Below, in pieces: positions 42,932 to 53,282 of a DNA stretch of 64,000 nucleotides. The translations under genes were made by a program, and so were the position numbers. Source of the stretch: Pyropia yezoensis (taxonomy: Eukaryota; Rhodophyta; Bangiophyceae; Bangiales; Bangiaceae); assembly GCA_009829735.1 (NCBI GenBank), contig CM020619.1, positions 25,507,554 to 25,571,553 of the forward strand, read 5' to 3'. Each line of letters starts with the position of its first letter. Within the stretch, counting starts at the first letter, position 1. The notes beneath the pieces are model-generated. The model saw only the letters and a program-made list of their open reading frames with translations. It was not told the DNA's origin and searched no databases.

Positions 42932-45327
42932 GATGCCCGTCGGGGGGGGGGTGGGTTGACGTCCAAGGGTGGGCGAGTGGGTGAGAGGCAGGGTAGGAGA
43001 AAGGGGTGCGATGGAAAATGAGAAAAAAGGGTGGCGAAAGCGGTTGGGTCAGAGCAGGGGGCAGTCCGGCTGCCCGCTGCTACGCAACAGGGACGAGGCG
43101 ACAAGTCGGCAGAAGACAGCACGATGGAGAAGAACAGCGGGGGGGGAAGCGCGGGACGGCAACGGTAGACGAGGCAGATACAGCAGAGAACAATGGAAAG
43201 GACGCCACTCACCGAGCGCGGCGGTAAGTGTATGACGCAGGGTAGCGGTGGCTGGCAGGTGCTACCAGCTTGGCGGCGGTCGCCGTACGCTGCTGGGAGC
43301 AGCAACCGAGAGGGGGGGCGGGATGGGACAGGCCGTGTGGTGTCTGTCCAAACCGTCGTACGCGTGGGCCTCGGCGCCGCCCCAGCCGTCGACGAAAGTG
43401 GAAGAGCGCCGTCTCGCGTCGCACGCGGGGCGGTTGGAGCTGAACGGGTGCACCTGCTGTCGAGGGCGTGGGTGGCGGGGCCTCTTCGGTGGCGGCCCCG
43501 GCCCCAAACAACCGCTGGGGTGCGCGGGAAAGGCCCTCGGCTCCCCTGCGGTTGACAGTGATGGTGGGCACGCAGACACCTGTGGGAGGAGGCTGGCCCG
43601 CAGAGAGGGCTGCAACGTCTCGGGTCGCCGACCAAGCTCGCTGGCGAGGGCTCTGGCTCACCGGGGCACAACGGACGGTTGTGGCCGCACGCAGCTCCTT
43701 GCTGTCACTGGAGCAGCGATCCTTGTGTACAGCACATGCATGAGTGGCACTTCAAATGGTTTGCGAAGTCCGGCTTGGCTTCCCAACTTCGCAGTGGGGC
43801 TTAAACCATGGTTTGGCGCAAAGCCCTTGAGACCCGTTTTACGACCCGTAACTAGGGATGGACAACCGGTTTCAGAAAACCGGTTGCAAGCGATTCAAAA
43901 CGGGAAAAACAAGGCTTGCATTGGACTCGTTCCCAGCACGGAAAAACGGACCAATTGATGGCCACGTGCCATGCCACGTACCACCCCTCCCCCCTGCCCG
44001 GTGACGGGATTTTTACGGACGGCGACGCTGGTCGCTTCGTTGACAGGTCCAAGCAACGTCCCCTCCCCCACCCTGCGGTTCCGTCGGTAGGGTGGGTGTG
44101 GAAAAAGTGTTGATCAATAAAGAGGAAACGGGACCGACCGGCCGCACGAGCGGAAAGCAACAGCCATTACCGTTAAGGCAAAGAAGACAGTCCTTTATCG
44201 CTCGGACGTTCGATGGGGAGCAAGCCGGCCCGACGGGGACGGCTTGCCCTCACGTCGAAGATAAGGGCGAAACATCATGGCGGTCGAGCGACCGAGCGAA
44301 GGCCGAATGGCCGATCGCTGCGAGCATGACAAACAATAAAAGAGATCCCTCCAAAGCAAGGACAGATAAACTACACAAAACAAAAGTAGTCCCCCAAAGG
44401 GCGAGCCACAAGTGATCCCAAACCAACAAGGTTGGGGCCACCAGTCCGGGGGGCTACAAGCCCGTAAATACAGGAATTCGGCATGAACGGCGGATATGCT
44501 ACGTACCCCCATTCCAAGCTTCGAGCCGTCCCGGCGAGGTCGGGCCAGGTGGAAAACGTGCACCAGAACAAAAGTACTCCCCCAAAGGGCGAGCCACAAG
44601 TGATCCCAAAGCAACAAGGTCGGGGCCACCAGTCAGGGGGGCTACAAGCCCGTAAGTACCAGAATTCGGTATGAACGAGCCGTGCGAGTGTCGTCACCCA
44701 CTTGGCGTATGGAGCGCTAGTGGGGCCGATCTGGCCAGGGGTCAGCAGCTCGCTGGGGTCGCAGGGGACGGGCCGCGCGGCTTCATGGGAGTTCCCGTTG
44801 CCGCGTGTGGGTGCTCTGCACGTTGTTCTGCTGTTTGTGAAGGTGCAGGGTCACCAGGTCGTTGACCCCTTGCGTGCTGTGTACTCTGTCCTCTTATGTG
44901 CTGTGCACACGGTTCCCTTCTCGGCTGAGTTGCGTGTCGCACGGTAATGCCACCGTGAGTGTGAGCGTGGATGACTGGCCAGTTGGCCGTGGACCTACGC
45001 TTCCGCCATTGGGCACCTCGGGCCACTTGGCCACGCATCCGTCTCTCCTCGGCACGTCTGGCTTAGGCCTCGGCGCCCGTAAGGGCGCCCGACGGCGAGG
45101 AGGGGTAAAGGCTGGTCGGTTGGCTAGACTGACGGCGGATCCGCCGGTTGCGGGGCGCAGTGTGGGTCTTGGACCGCGTACTCTTCTTGGGCGTTGGAGC
45201 TGTGCAAGGTCAAGGCACAAGGGCGGCCAAGAGCGGCGTCGACGGTAAGGGCGGCCAAGGGCGGTCAAAGGCGGTCAAGGTCAAGGGCAATGTGACCGTG
45301 TGACTGACCGAGTGGTCAAACGCCGGT
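42932..45327. other. Intergenic with a 109-bp direct repeat pair
   Basis: No supported gene. The 3' part carries the duplicated segment at 44381-44677. A (GGGCGGCCAAG)-like imperfect repeat lies at about 45209-45292 just before the gag-like ORF. AACCGGTT occurs twice close together near 43868. Confidence 0.45.
44381..44677. repeat. 109-bp direct repeat, two copies 188 bp apart
   Basis: Copies at 44381-44489 and 44569-44677 share CAAAAGTA(G/C)TCCCCC at the start and ATGAACG at the end, with a few mismatches. The 79-bp spacer is unique. Origin unknown. Confidence 0.8.
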
Positions 45328-46898
45328 ATGGCGGATGGTACTGCCCCAGTTGAGCTGGGTGCTGCCCCCATGGGGCTGGCCGACATTGTGGCGGGCGCCA
45401 ACCGGGCGGTGCGCGGGCACTACCGCAGCCCTGAGGCGACGTCAATGGACGAAGGCGTTGGCGATGTCGACGATGCGCCTCTGGTGGCGGCGGCGCGTAC
45501 CAACCGGCTGTTAGCCTTGAAGCGCATTCGCGACGCCCATTGGGCGGACCTGGAGCCGTTCCAAGACGCCACATTGAGCGGGGCGTTTTACGCTGGCGAG
45601 TCCGTTGAGGAAGTCCATGGTGACCCCGACTTTGGTCGTCAAGGGCCGGCTCGGCAAGCGTACGAAGTGCTTGCGGTCTGCAATGAACTTCTGCGCTATG
45701 GCGCCGGTGGTGATCTTCACCCGTTCCATCGTCGGCTGTATGCCTGGGCTCTTTGCTTCCGCGTTGGGAACACTGAGAAATTTGTCGTGGCGGCCAATAA
45801 CTTCGGTCTTCTTCGACGTCTGTGGCCCACGGCCGTGTTTCTCGAGCGTACTTTGGCCGATCGGCTAGACGTGCCGATTGCTGAGGAGCCGGGTATGGAG
45901 GGGTATCTTACCATGTTGGCCGACAAGGCTTGGTCGGATGGGGGCCCGCGCGAGTTGGGCTATGGACCGTCTACGGCGAGCGCGCCCTATCCCTTTCGGG
46001 ACCCGTCGACGGCAGTTCGCCATCGGCGTATCGCGGACACGCTCGTTATTGAGCGTCGCGGCCTATTGACGCCAGCCTGGGCGTCGGGCATGACGCGCAC
46101 CAAGGCCTACTTCGACTTGAAGCGCTGGTTGCCGGAGCGCTCGTACTGGTGGACTGATTATGGTCCGTCTATGGAGACGCCGTTGGCGGTATCGTACGAA
46201 GCCACTTGGCTGACCAACGCGGAAAACGCGGCTTGGGGCATCGTCTACGACCAGTTCTTTTGCTTCTTGCTGGCGGCCTGGGTGCACTGGCTTGTCCACG
46301 AGGGACTGATTTGCTGATTTCCCGACCAAGTGATGGAGTGGCTAGACGCCTTGGATCACGGGCGTCTGGCCGATGGGCCCGGGGGCGAGGCGCGCTTAAC
46401 GGATTATCGCCTGATGAGTCAGGCTTACGGGGACTTTCCGTGGTCAGCGGTGGTGGCGGACGTCCGTCGTCGTGACTATCGCAGTCAGGCGGCTCGCCAG
46501 GTCTACGTGAAGGCTGGCGCTTCGGCCAAGTGTGCCTTCGTACCTGCCAGCCGTGTGGCAGCTTCGACTGGAAGCCGGACACCTCTTTGGTCATGCCCGA
46601 GGACTCGACAAGTATCGCGCGCGGCCTCCTGGCTGGTGGGCGTGACCATCGCTGCAAGGCGCGGGCCTCTTCTCGTTCGGCCTCTCATCCTGTTGGAGGT
46701 AGGTCGGTTGACCGTGGAGGTCCTAGTGGGCGTGCTCCCGTCTCCTCTAGCTCCGGTGGGCATAAGTCGCTTTGGCCGTCCGAGTGGGCCCGAGTGGGTG
46801 CGGTTACCCTCTTGGGCACGGACCGGATGGAGGAGCTCCGTGACCGCATGGTCCCGCGCGAGGCGACGGCCGGCGCGCGAGCCATTGCCTGGTTGTAA
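45328..46898 (+). pseudogene. Gag-like or third-ORF-like protein, broken
   Basis: ATG at 45328, 329 codons to a TGA (46315-46317). The same frame continues (VMEWLDALDHGRLADG...) to about 46530, where the protein-like sequence passes to another frame (CQPCGSFDW ... ending at 46898). One nonsense and one frameshift are therefore implied. The helical core (FHRRLYAWALCFRVGNTEKF, a YWWTDYGPSMETPLAV segment and FFCFLLAAWVHWL) resembles the third-ORF family of the Ty3 elements in spacing (an aromatic pair followed ~40 residues later by a Trp/Leu helix), but identity is low. It could instead be the gag of another retroelement. A Cys cluster in the C-terminal frame hints at a zinc-binding motif. Confidence 0.45.
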
Positions 46899-46914
46899 GG
46901 ACTAAATCCTTACA
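46894..46914. other. Perfect 8-bp hairpin
   Basis: TGTAAGGA-CTAAA-TCCTTACA overlaps the stop codon of the broken gag-like ORF. It could mark a 3' end or a protein-binding palindrome. Function is not shown. Confidence 0.5.
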
Positions 46915-47001
46915 GCGTAATTCCTCCTGACTCGCTCAGAACTACCCACGGACTGGCGGATTAAATCTCAGCCGACATCCACCGTTGTAAAGATTTGCCA
47001 G

Positions 47002-47057
47002 TGGCCGAGCGGATTCCGGCGCCCTCTCTTGATCCTGGACATGCAAGGTTCAACTCC
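47002..47057 (+). other. tRNA-like A box and B box (possible SINE head)
   Basis: TGGCCGAGCGG (47002-47012) matches a Pol III A box and GGTTCAACTCC (47047-47057) a B box, at tRNA-like spacing. The acceptor stem would not pair and the T stem pairs at only 3 of 5 positions. It is therefore not a functional tRNA but could be a tRNA-derived SINE or a decayed tRNA. Confidence 0.3.
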
Positions 47058-47959
47058 AAGTGTCCCTGTCATGACATGCACCATGAAGCTGGCAGCTCTA
47101 CGCTGAGGCCAGCGCAGACACGACAACATAGCATGGCGGCGTGTCCATGCGGCCGACACCGAGGCGGCTTGACACCGAGCGTAGAGGCCTCCATCCGAGG
47201 CCTCCATCCAGGGCCTCCATCCAAGGCCTTCATCCGGGGCCTCCATCCGAGGCCTCCAGCCAGGACCTCCATCCGGGGCCTCAATCCGAGGCCTCCATCC
47301 GAGGCCTCCATCCGGGGCCTCCTTCCAAGGCCTCCATCCGGACCAATCCGAGACCGCCGTCCGTGGTTCCAGAGGGTCCCACGGCCACGCGAAGCGCCTG
47401 TGCCGACGCCGGGTCCTCGGACGGCCATGGAACCCCTCTGACCACGTCCTGAGAGAGAGGGGGCGACCGCCCCCACCGACTTCGAGGCACCTGGTGCCCG
47501 ACCTTTGAGGGCCCACGCGGAGGGCCTACAGAGAGACCCGCGAGGGTATATCTACGGAGTGACCGAGGGGGAGGGCAAAGAGAGGGGGGGGCCAGACCAG
47601 GAACCATCGAGCCCGAGATCCCAAACAAAGCCCACTTTACCTTCGACCACCTGCCCACCGTCGTCAGGCTCATCCCCACTGCACACCCCCACACCCTCGA
47701 CACCCCTCTTCTTCCCCGGACCCTCCACCGCTCCCCCAAGAGTACGCGACCGTCGCCCGTAGCGTGTGCTGTGGAGTGGGCGAGGGGTCGGGGCGTGCGT
47801 GTGTGCGCGAGTGTGCGCGTTCCTACCCGCCGACTGACCCTACAGTTCGACAGAGTCCCCCGCGGTGACCAGGGATGCCTTAAGGGACGCAAGGTCCACC
47901 CCTTCGGGCACCGTCGTGCCAGGGAGGGTAGCCGGGTTGATCTCTTGACTTCCACAGTC
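47058..47959. other. Spacer with minisatellite, left of the nested LTR elements
   Basis: Contains the 13-bp minisatellite at 47184-47339. No gene was recognised. Confidence 0.5.
47184..47339. repeat. 13-bp minisatellite, 12 copies
   Basis: Exactly 156 bp of RRGGCCTCCATCC units, most identical or with one or two changes. It begins about 127 bp after the tRNA-like B box. Confidence 0.9.
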
Positions 47960-47997
47960 TGTGGCAGTATTGACGCGAGGTAGGGGGCATGAAGTGC

Positions 47998-48466
47998 TGT
48001 GGCAGTATTGACCCCCAGGTAGGGGGGCAACACGTGCCATGCAAGGGGCGGCAGGCCACTAGCCTGATCCGTTTCTCCCCCTGCATTTGGGTCCATATTC
48101 CCTAAGTTTGGGATAGTTAGCTTAGTAGTAAATCCAACTTGGATTTGAGGGTTTTCTGCATTTATCGTCTTGAATTTTCGTGTGGCCCGGTGGGCAGGTG
48201 CTGGGGTGGGAGATTCTGAGTGGCGAGATTCTGAGTGGACCCTGGGGGGATAAGGGGAGGGACAGCGGGGCTTGGCCCTGCGTCCCCGTCCCGACCAAGA
48301 AACTGTTGGACCACACACCATCCTCTTGTTTGTCCGTGGGGGGTTTGCCCCACAACAGGGACAGAGTGTGTGCGACTTGCACTTCTTCCGGTTCCCCCGA
48401 CACGGGAGGCAGCCCTTGTACACCGCCCCAACTTGGGTGCCGTGTGTGCGAGTGGTTTTTGCCACA
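47998..48466 (+). repeat. 5' LTR of the Ty3 element
   Basis: 469 bp, TG...CA. It differs from the 3' LTR only at C versus T near the start (TTGACCCCC versus TTGACTCCC). Confidence 0.95.
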
Positions 48467-48486
48467 TTTGGTGGAGCAGCAGGGGA
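48467..48486 (+). promoter_or_regulatory. Putative primer-binding site
   Basis: Two bases past the 5' LTR, TGGTGGAGCAGCAGGGG would pair with a tRNA 3' end of the form ...GCTCCACCA. The tRNA identity was not determined. Confidence 0.5.
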
Positions 48487-48585
48487 CAGAGGTAAACTTT
48501 ACCTCCGGGTGCACCCGGGTGTAGGGGGCCCTCTGTCTCAGAGGAACGGTGGACTTGGACCGTGTCATACGGATCGTTAGCCAAC

Positions 48586-50532
48586 ATGGCTAGCTCGGAC
48601 CCCCCGTCGTCCGGGGAGTACACGGGTGACGCACGTATTTCGGTGCCTTTGAATACTGGTGAGACACAGGTGGGTTTACCTGGGGTCGCAGAGGGACTAG
48701 AGGTCCCTCAAGCCAGCAGGACTGGAAGTGCGGGCGGGCAACAGGCCACCCCGACTCAGTCGGGAGTTCACTCGGGTGACACTTCTGATGTGGGTGGGCC
48801 GAAGTCTGGCCACCGTGTGGTAAACTCAACGGGAGCGTCCCAAGGGGTGAGGACTGTCCCCGCGGGTTCCACTCGGGTTGGAGCCAACTTTGGCTTGGAG
48901 CCGTCGCCAACTAGGCTTTCGGAGGACGGCGGACCTCCGTTGGTCGGCGATGGGCTCGCGCCCATGCCCCCGGTTGAGACCCCTGAGGAACGTGGTTACC
49001 CCTCAGGTGGACTCCCGGAGGCGGACCGAGACTCAACTGGAGTCGTCAATCCACTCCTCGCGGAAACTGTCCGTCGGGAGGCGACCAATGTGTTGCGGCA
49101 GACTTTGCCGGACCTGGTGGTCACGATGACGAATACTATTCTGAATCAGATTGTGGCGAGTTTGCCAGATGGCCTTAATGTCCAGACCGGATTGGGGCTT
49201 TCGAGTCCGCAGGCGCAGGGGGAATCTCTCCTTACGCCTATCTCGGGTCGCCCCGAACTGGGGGCGACACCTGTGACTCCCAACGAGGGAGCCACACCAT
49301 ACTCGGTGGGGCGTACGCCCTTCATGGGGGAGTTCCCCCCGGAAACGCCGGCGGCTACACCAAGTGCGCCGCGCCGGACTACAGGCACTGAGGGTGAACT
49401 TACCCCAGTGCCACAGCGGCTGTTCCCTCAACGTGAGGTGCCGCCCAAGATCCAGGTAGCCAACCCGGTCTACCAGAGGATCTTCGACTGTGAGACCTAC
49501 GCCCTCCACAACAAGTCGGTGGCGTATGGTCCTGACCAGGCCCGAGCCATGGGTCGTGCCAAGAAGAATGCACTTCATTCTTTTGGGCACAAAGCGGAGT
49601 GGGACGGAACTCCCCCCCTCCGTGTCTTTGAGTTCCTACGTCGTTTCACAAAAGCCTGTGACGACAATGCCATAAGTGAAGGCATGGCTTTTTACATGCT
49701 ACAGGAGTTTACGAAGGGCGACCTGCGGACAGAACTTATGTCCGTCATGCCCAGCTCCTCAAGTGGAGGCGCTGGGGAGGTGACGTCCTATTTGGAGCTC
49801 GTCAACTGGTTGTTGAGAGCCATGGTGGATGAGGCAGCGTTGGCTTCTCAAGTCGAGGAGTTTACGCAAGCCCATCAGGAAGAGGCGGAGGACGAGTTGT
49901 CCTTTGCGGAGCGAGTCCGTAAGCTCAACAATCTTTGTGGGTTTCTTCATCCACAAGCTGTGGTGAAGAGTCGGTTTGTGGAGGGACTCCATTGGTCAGT
50001 CCGGATGGAGACCCGGGAGCATAACACTGCTCGGGCGACCCTGGCCGAGTTGGCCAGGTTCGCCTATCGCAGAGGCGAGGCCTACCGCAAGTTGCGGGAG
50101 GAACAACGCCAGGAGCGTCAGGCCGAGTTGGCCAAGGAACGGGGGGAGGCGCGCCAGGCCAGAGAGTTGAGAGAGGCACGCCGAATCCGCAAGGAGAGGG
50201 TGGTAGCTGCCGTGGGAACTTCCCAGGGTATCCCGTCGTCTTCCCCAGTTGGGAAGACCCCTCCCGGAACAGACCATCGGTGTTGGAACTGCAACTCCGA
50301 TGGACACTGGGCATATGATTGCCCCAAGTTGAGTAAACGCATCCAACGACTTGTTAGGAATGCGAGTAAGAAGTCGGCTACGAACGAAGTACGTTCACGC
50401 CGTGAGGGTGGGTCTCGACCGGTCGTCGCGGTCGCCACACCCTCGGTGGAGGAGGCGGACACGTCGTCCTCGGACTCGTCGTCTTCCTCCCCGCCCTCAG
50501 ATTCGGACGCCAAGTCGGCGGGAAACGAATGA
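48586..50532 (+). CDS. Ty3/gypsy gag
   Basis: The first ATG (48586) gives 648 residues. The first ~290 residues are Pro/Gly/Thr-rich. The capsid-like helical domain spans about 300-510 (FEFLRRFTKACDDNAISEGM, FAERVRKLNNLCGFLHPQAV). A long charged helix follows. A CCHC zinc knuckle CWNCNSDGHWAYDC lies near residues 566-579, for RNA binding and packaging. The tail is Ser/Asp-rich. Gag ends in TGA overlapping the pol ATG as ATGA (50529-50532), so pol is in a different frame and probably made by termination-reinitiation. Confidence 0.93.
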   Translation: MASSDPPSSGEYTGDARISVPLNTGETQVGLPGVAEGLEVPQASRTGSAGGQQATPTQSGVHSGDTSDVGGPKSGHRVVNSTGASQGVRTVPAGSTRVGANFGLEPSPTRLSEDGGPPLVGDGLAPMPPVETPEERGYPSGGLPEADRDSTGVVNPLLAETVRREATNVLRQTLPDLVVTMTNTILNQIVASLPDGLNVQTGLGLSSPQAQGESLLTPISGRPELGATPVTPNEGATPYSVGRTPFMGEFPPETPAATPSAPRRTTGTEGELTPVPQRLFPQREVPPKIQVANPVYQRIFDCETYALHNKSVAYGPDQARAMGRAKKNALHSFGHKAEWDGTPPLRVFEFLRRFTKACDDNAISEGMAFYMLQEFTKGDLRTELMSVMPSSSSGGAGEVTSYLELVNWLLRAMVDEAALASQVEEFTQAHQEEAEDELSFAERVRKLNNLCGFLHPQAVVKSRFVEGLHWSVRMETREHNTARATLAELARFAYRRGEAYRKLREEQRQERQAELAKERGEARQARELREARRIRKERVVAAVGTSQGIPSSSPVGKTPPGTDHRCWNCNSDGHWAYDCPKLSKRIQRLVRNASKKSATNEVRSRREGGSRPVVAVATPSVEEADTSSSDSSSSSPPSDSDAKSAGNE

Positions 50533-53282
50533 CCGTTGGAGCTGGCCGTCCGAAGCTCACAACGGCAGCCTCGGCCAAGTGGGCCAGGAGGGCGAACCAA
50601 CCGTGCCGGATACTGCAGCGACCTAAGGGAGTCCGCCCACCTCGGGTAGGACTCCCCAAGAACGTAAACCCACGTCGGGTCATCGCGGTGCTGACGGGTG
50701 AGAACTTCCAGGTGGCTGGACGGGTGCAACTTGCCCCCGGCCGCGCCTGTTGTGCCCGTATCGTACTTGATGCCGGGTCAGGAGCCTCCTTGATACGCAA
50801 GTCGCTATTACCAAAGGAGGTGATGCTCCAACGCTGGAGGTCCAAGGCTGACTATATGATTGACATCATTGGTGGGGTACTTCCCATCGTTGGTGCCGTG
50901 ACCCTACCAACTAGGTTGGGGACCCATGAGGTCGACGTGACCTATGGTGTAGTTGAGAATATATCGGTACCCCTGCTTCTGGGTACCCCTTATGTCGTTA
51001 CACAAGTGCCTTTGATTTGTGGCCCTGAGTACTGGGTCAAGTTGATGAATGGGGAGACTATCCCCATCCTTGGTAAGGGAAAGTCTGTGGCTCCTGTGAC
51101 AGTCTCACAGTCGAAGCCTGTTTGTTCTGTGAGGGAAGGGTTTACTGCTATCCTGCGTTTAGCCCGTAAAGTCACGTTGCCCCCCAACTCGGTGGCGCAC
51201 GTGGACGTTGTAACTGATTATACGGGGAACGGGTTGGTGCACCCTAACCCCCGTCTTGCTCGCAAGCACCAAGTGCATGTTGCCCTTGGCACGATGGACT
51301 CCAAAGCCGGAGTCCCGTGGAGGATCCAGGTGATGAACCTGAGCCCGACGCCCAAGTACTTCAAGTCGGGAGCCAAGTTCGGCTATATCGACCAACACGA
51401 GGGACCGGTAGATGCGGTCACCCTCAACGCGGGCGCAAGTAGCGACCCGAAGTCCGGAAAGGAGAAGCATCAAGCCAAGACGGCCACCTCTCCTCGGCCC
51501 CATGTGAACATGGAGGGTGTCCCCCCCAGGTTGAGGGTTCAAGTTGAACGCCTCTTGGACCAATATCACAAGTTGTGGGATGGTCAATTGGGACTCATGA
51601 GAGCCACCCAACACCGGATCGAGTTGAAGCCCGGTGCACCCCCTATACGCCAACAACCGTATAGGGGAGGACCTCGTTCAAGGGCCCTCGTTAAAGAGCA
51701 AGTAGCTCGCATGGAGGCCCTCGACGTGATCGAGGCCAGCAACGCCGAGTGGGCGAGTCCGGTGGTTATCGTCCCCAAAGTTGATGGGACCCCCCGGTTT
51801 TGTATCCACTACCGTAAGCTCAACGAGAGCACGGTGAAGGACAGTTATCCCCTACCTAGGATGGACGACTGTCTGGACTCTCTGGGGGAGGCGAACGTGT
51901 TCTCTACCCTGGACTGTAACGCGGGGTACTGGCAAATTCCCATTGCCCCGGAGGACAGGCATAAAACTACCTTTACCTGTCACTGTGGTACCTACCCGTG
52001 CAAGCGTCTACCGTTTGGTCTGTGTAACGCGCCGGCAACTTTCCAGCGCGCTATGGACATGATTCTGGCCGGAGTACGGTGGCAGATCTGTCTTGTGTAC
52101 CTAGACGATATCATTGTGTTCTCCCGAAGTCCGGAGGAACACATTGGCCATCTTGGCCAGGTGTTCAAGCTACTTGCTGACGCCGGTGTGTCACTGAAGG
52201 CGAGTAGGTGCCACCTCTTTACTCAAGAGGTGGAATACTTGGGACATGTTGTCCGTCCGGGGCGTCTCAGTGTCAACGAGAAAAACTTGAGGGCCATCCG
52301 TAAGGCTCAGTACCCCCGGACCCAGAACCAGATGAGGAGCTTCCTCGGGATGTGTAACGTGTACCGACGTTTCACCAAGGGCTTCGCCAAGGTGGCGAAG
52401 CCGTTGAATGAGCTAGTGAGCTCAACGCTACCGAAGAACCTGCCTCCCCCAAGTCGGGTGGAGCAGGAGTCCTTTGAGACTCTTCGGGACCTTCTGCTGA
52501 AGCCCCCCCTCTTGGCTATTCCCAGGTTGGGAGGCCACTACATCCTGGATGTGGACGCTAGCTACGACCAACTTGGTTGTGTGTTGCTTCAGCAGCAGCC
52601 GGACAAGGAGTACTTGCCGGTGGGGTACTTCAGTAAGGGGCTGAACTCGGCCGAGAAGAACTACGGAGTCACCGAGTTGGAAGGACTCGCAGTGGTGTGG
52701 GCGGTGACGTCACTTCGTCACTACCTAGAGGGTGAGAAGTTCCTCATCCGCTGTGACCACCGCGCGTTGCAGTTCATCTTCAAGACGGACTGTGCGAACA
52801 CTCGTCTCAACCGGTGGAGGGTGCGACTGGCACCCTTCAACTTTGACATTGAGTACCGACCTGGCAGGCAACATGCCCTTGCCGACGGCCTCTCTCGGGT
52901 ACCTACCGAGGGGCTGGACACTACCCCAGTCGATGAGGACATACCCATCGTGGGGGTAGTCACGCGCTCGGGTCAGGCGTTGAACCCCGAGGCGCCAGGG
53001 AACAAGAAGTACTTGCCCCTGTCCCTGGACGAGGTGGTGAAGGCCCAGGCCGAGGATCCCTTCTGCAAGTCGCAGAGGGATGCACTGGATACAGTGGTTG
53101 AGACGCGCTTCTTTCTGGGAGACGATGGCCTCCTCATGAGGAGGGGGGTATTCCAGGGGACTGAACAACTTGTCGTCCCCGCATCCCTCGAGGACAGTAT
53201 CCTTGAGAGGGAGCACAACGCTCCCACGGGCGGACACCTGGGGTCTTGTAAACTGTACCAGACCCTGAGGACCAGGTACTAA
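50529..53282 (+). CDS. Ty3/gypsy pol: protease, RT, RNase H, start of integrase
   Basis: ATG at 50529 inside the gag stop. The protease region has LDAGSGASLI (Asp 81); most retropepsins have D-T/S-G, here D-A-G. RT motifs: KVDGTPRFCIHYRKLN, STLDCNAGYWQI, LPFGLCNAPATFQ and catalytic YLDD near residue 524. RNase H starts near residue 674 with YILDVDASYDQLG and includes LRHYLEGEKFLIRCDHRALQ. The integrase zinc-binding His residues follow (HNAPTGGH). A TAA at 53280-53282 stops the frame between the His and Cys parts of that zinc domain, where the family normally has an aromatic residue. The frame then continues to 54512. Confidence 0.92.
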   Translation: MTVGAGRPKLTTAASAKWARRANQPCRILQRPKGVRPPRVGLPKNVNPRRVIAVLTGENFQVAGRVQLAPGRACCARIVLDAGSGASLIRKSLLPKEVMLQRWRSKADYMIDIIGGVLPIVGAVTLPTRLGTHEVDVTYGVVENISVPLLLGTPYVVTQVPLICGPEYWVKLMNGETIPILGKGKSVAPVTVSQSKPVCSVREGFTAILRLARKVTLPPNSVAHVDVVTDYTGNGLVHPNPRLARKHQVHVALGTMDSKAGVPWRIQVMNLSPTPKYFKSGAKFGYIDQHEGPVDAVTLNAGASSDPKSGKEKHQAKTATSPRPHVNMEGVPPRLRVQVERLLDQYHKLWDGQLGLMRATQHRIELKPGAPPIRQQPYRGGPRSRALVKEQVARMEALDVIEASNAEWASPVVIVPKVDGTPRFCIHYRKLNESTVKDSYPLPRMDDCLDSLGEANVFSTLDCNAGYWQIPIAPEDRHKTTFTCHCGTYPCKRLPFGLCNAPATFQRAMDMILAGVRWQICLVYLDDIIVFSRSPEEHIGHLGQVFKLLADAGVSLKASRCHLFTQEVEYLGHVVRPGRLSVNEKNLRAIRKAQYPRTQNQMRSFLGMCNVYRRFTKGFAKVAKPLNELVSSTLPKNLPPPSRVEQESFETLRDLLLKPPLLAIPRLGGHYILDVDASYDQLGCVLLQQQPDKEYLPVGYFSKGLNSAEKNYGVTELEGLAVVWAVTSLRHYLEGEKFLIRCDHRALQFIFKTDCANTRLNRWRVRLAPFNFDIEYRPGRQHALADGLSRVPTEGLDTTPVDEDIPIVGVVTRSGQALNPEAPGNKKYLPLSLDEVVKAQAEDPFCKSQRDALDTVVETRFFLGDDGLLMRRGVFQGTEQLVVPASLEDSILEREHNAPTGGHLGSCKLYQTLRTRY

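Noticed and set aside
44195-44697. Minus-strand Trp/Leu-rich frames (for example WDHLWLALWGSTFVL)
   Set aside because: They arise in the duplicated 109-bp non-coding repeat and repeat with it in two frames.
47184-47339. CRISPR array
   Set aside because: Units are 13 bp head-to-tail with no spacers, and the genome is eukaryotic.
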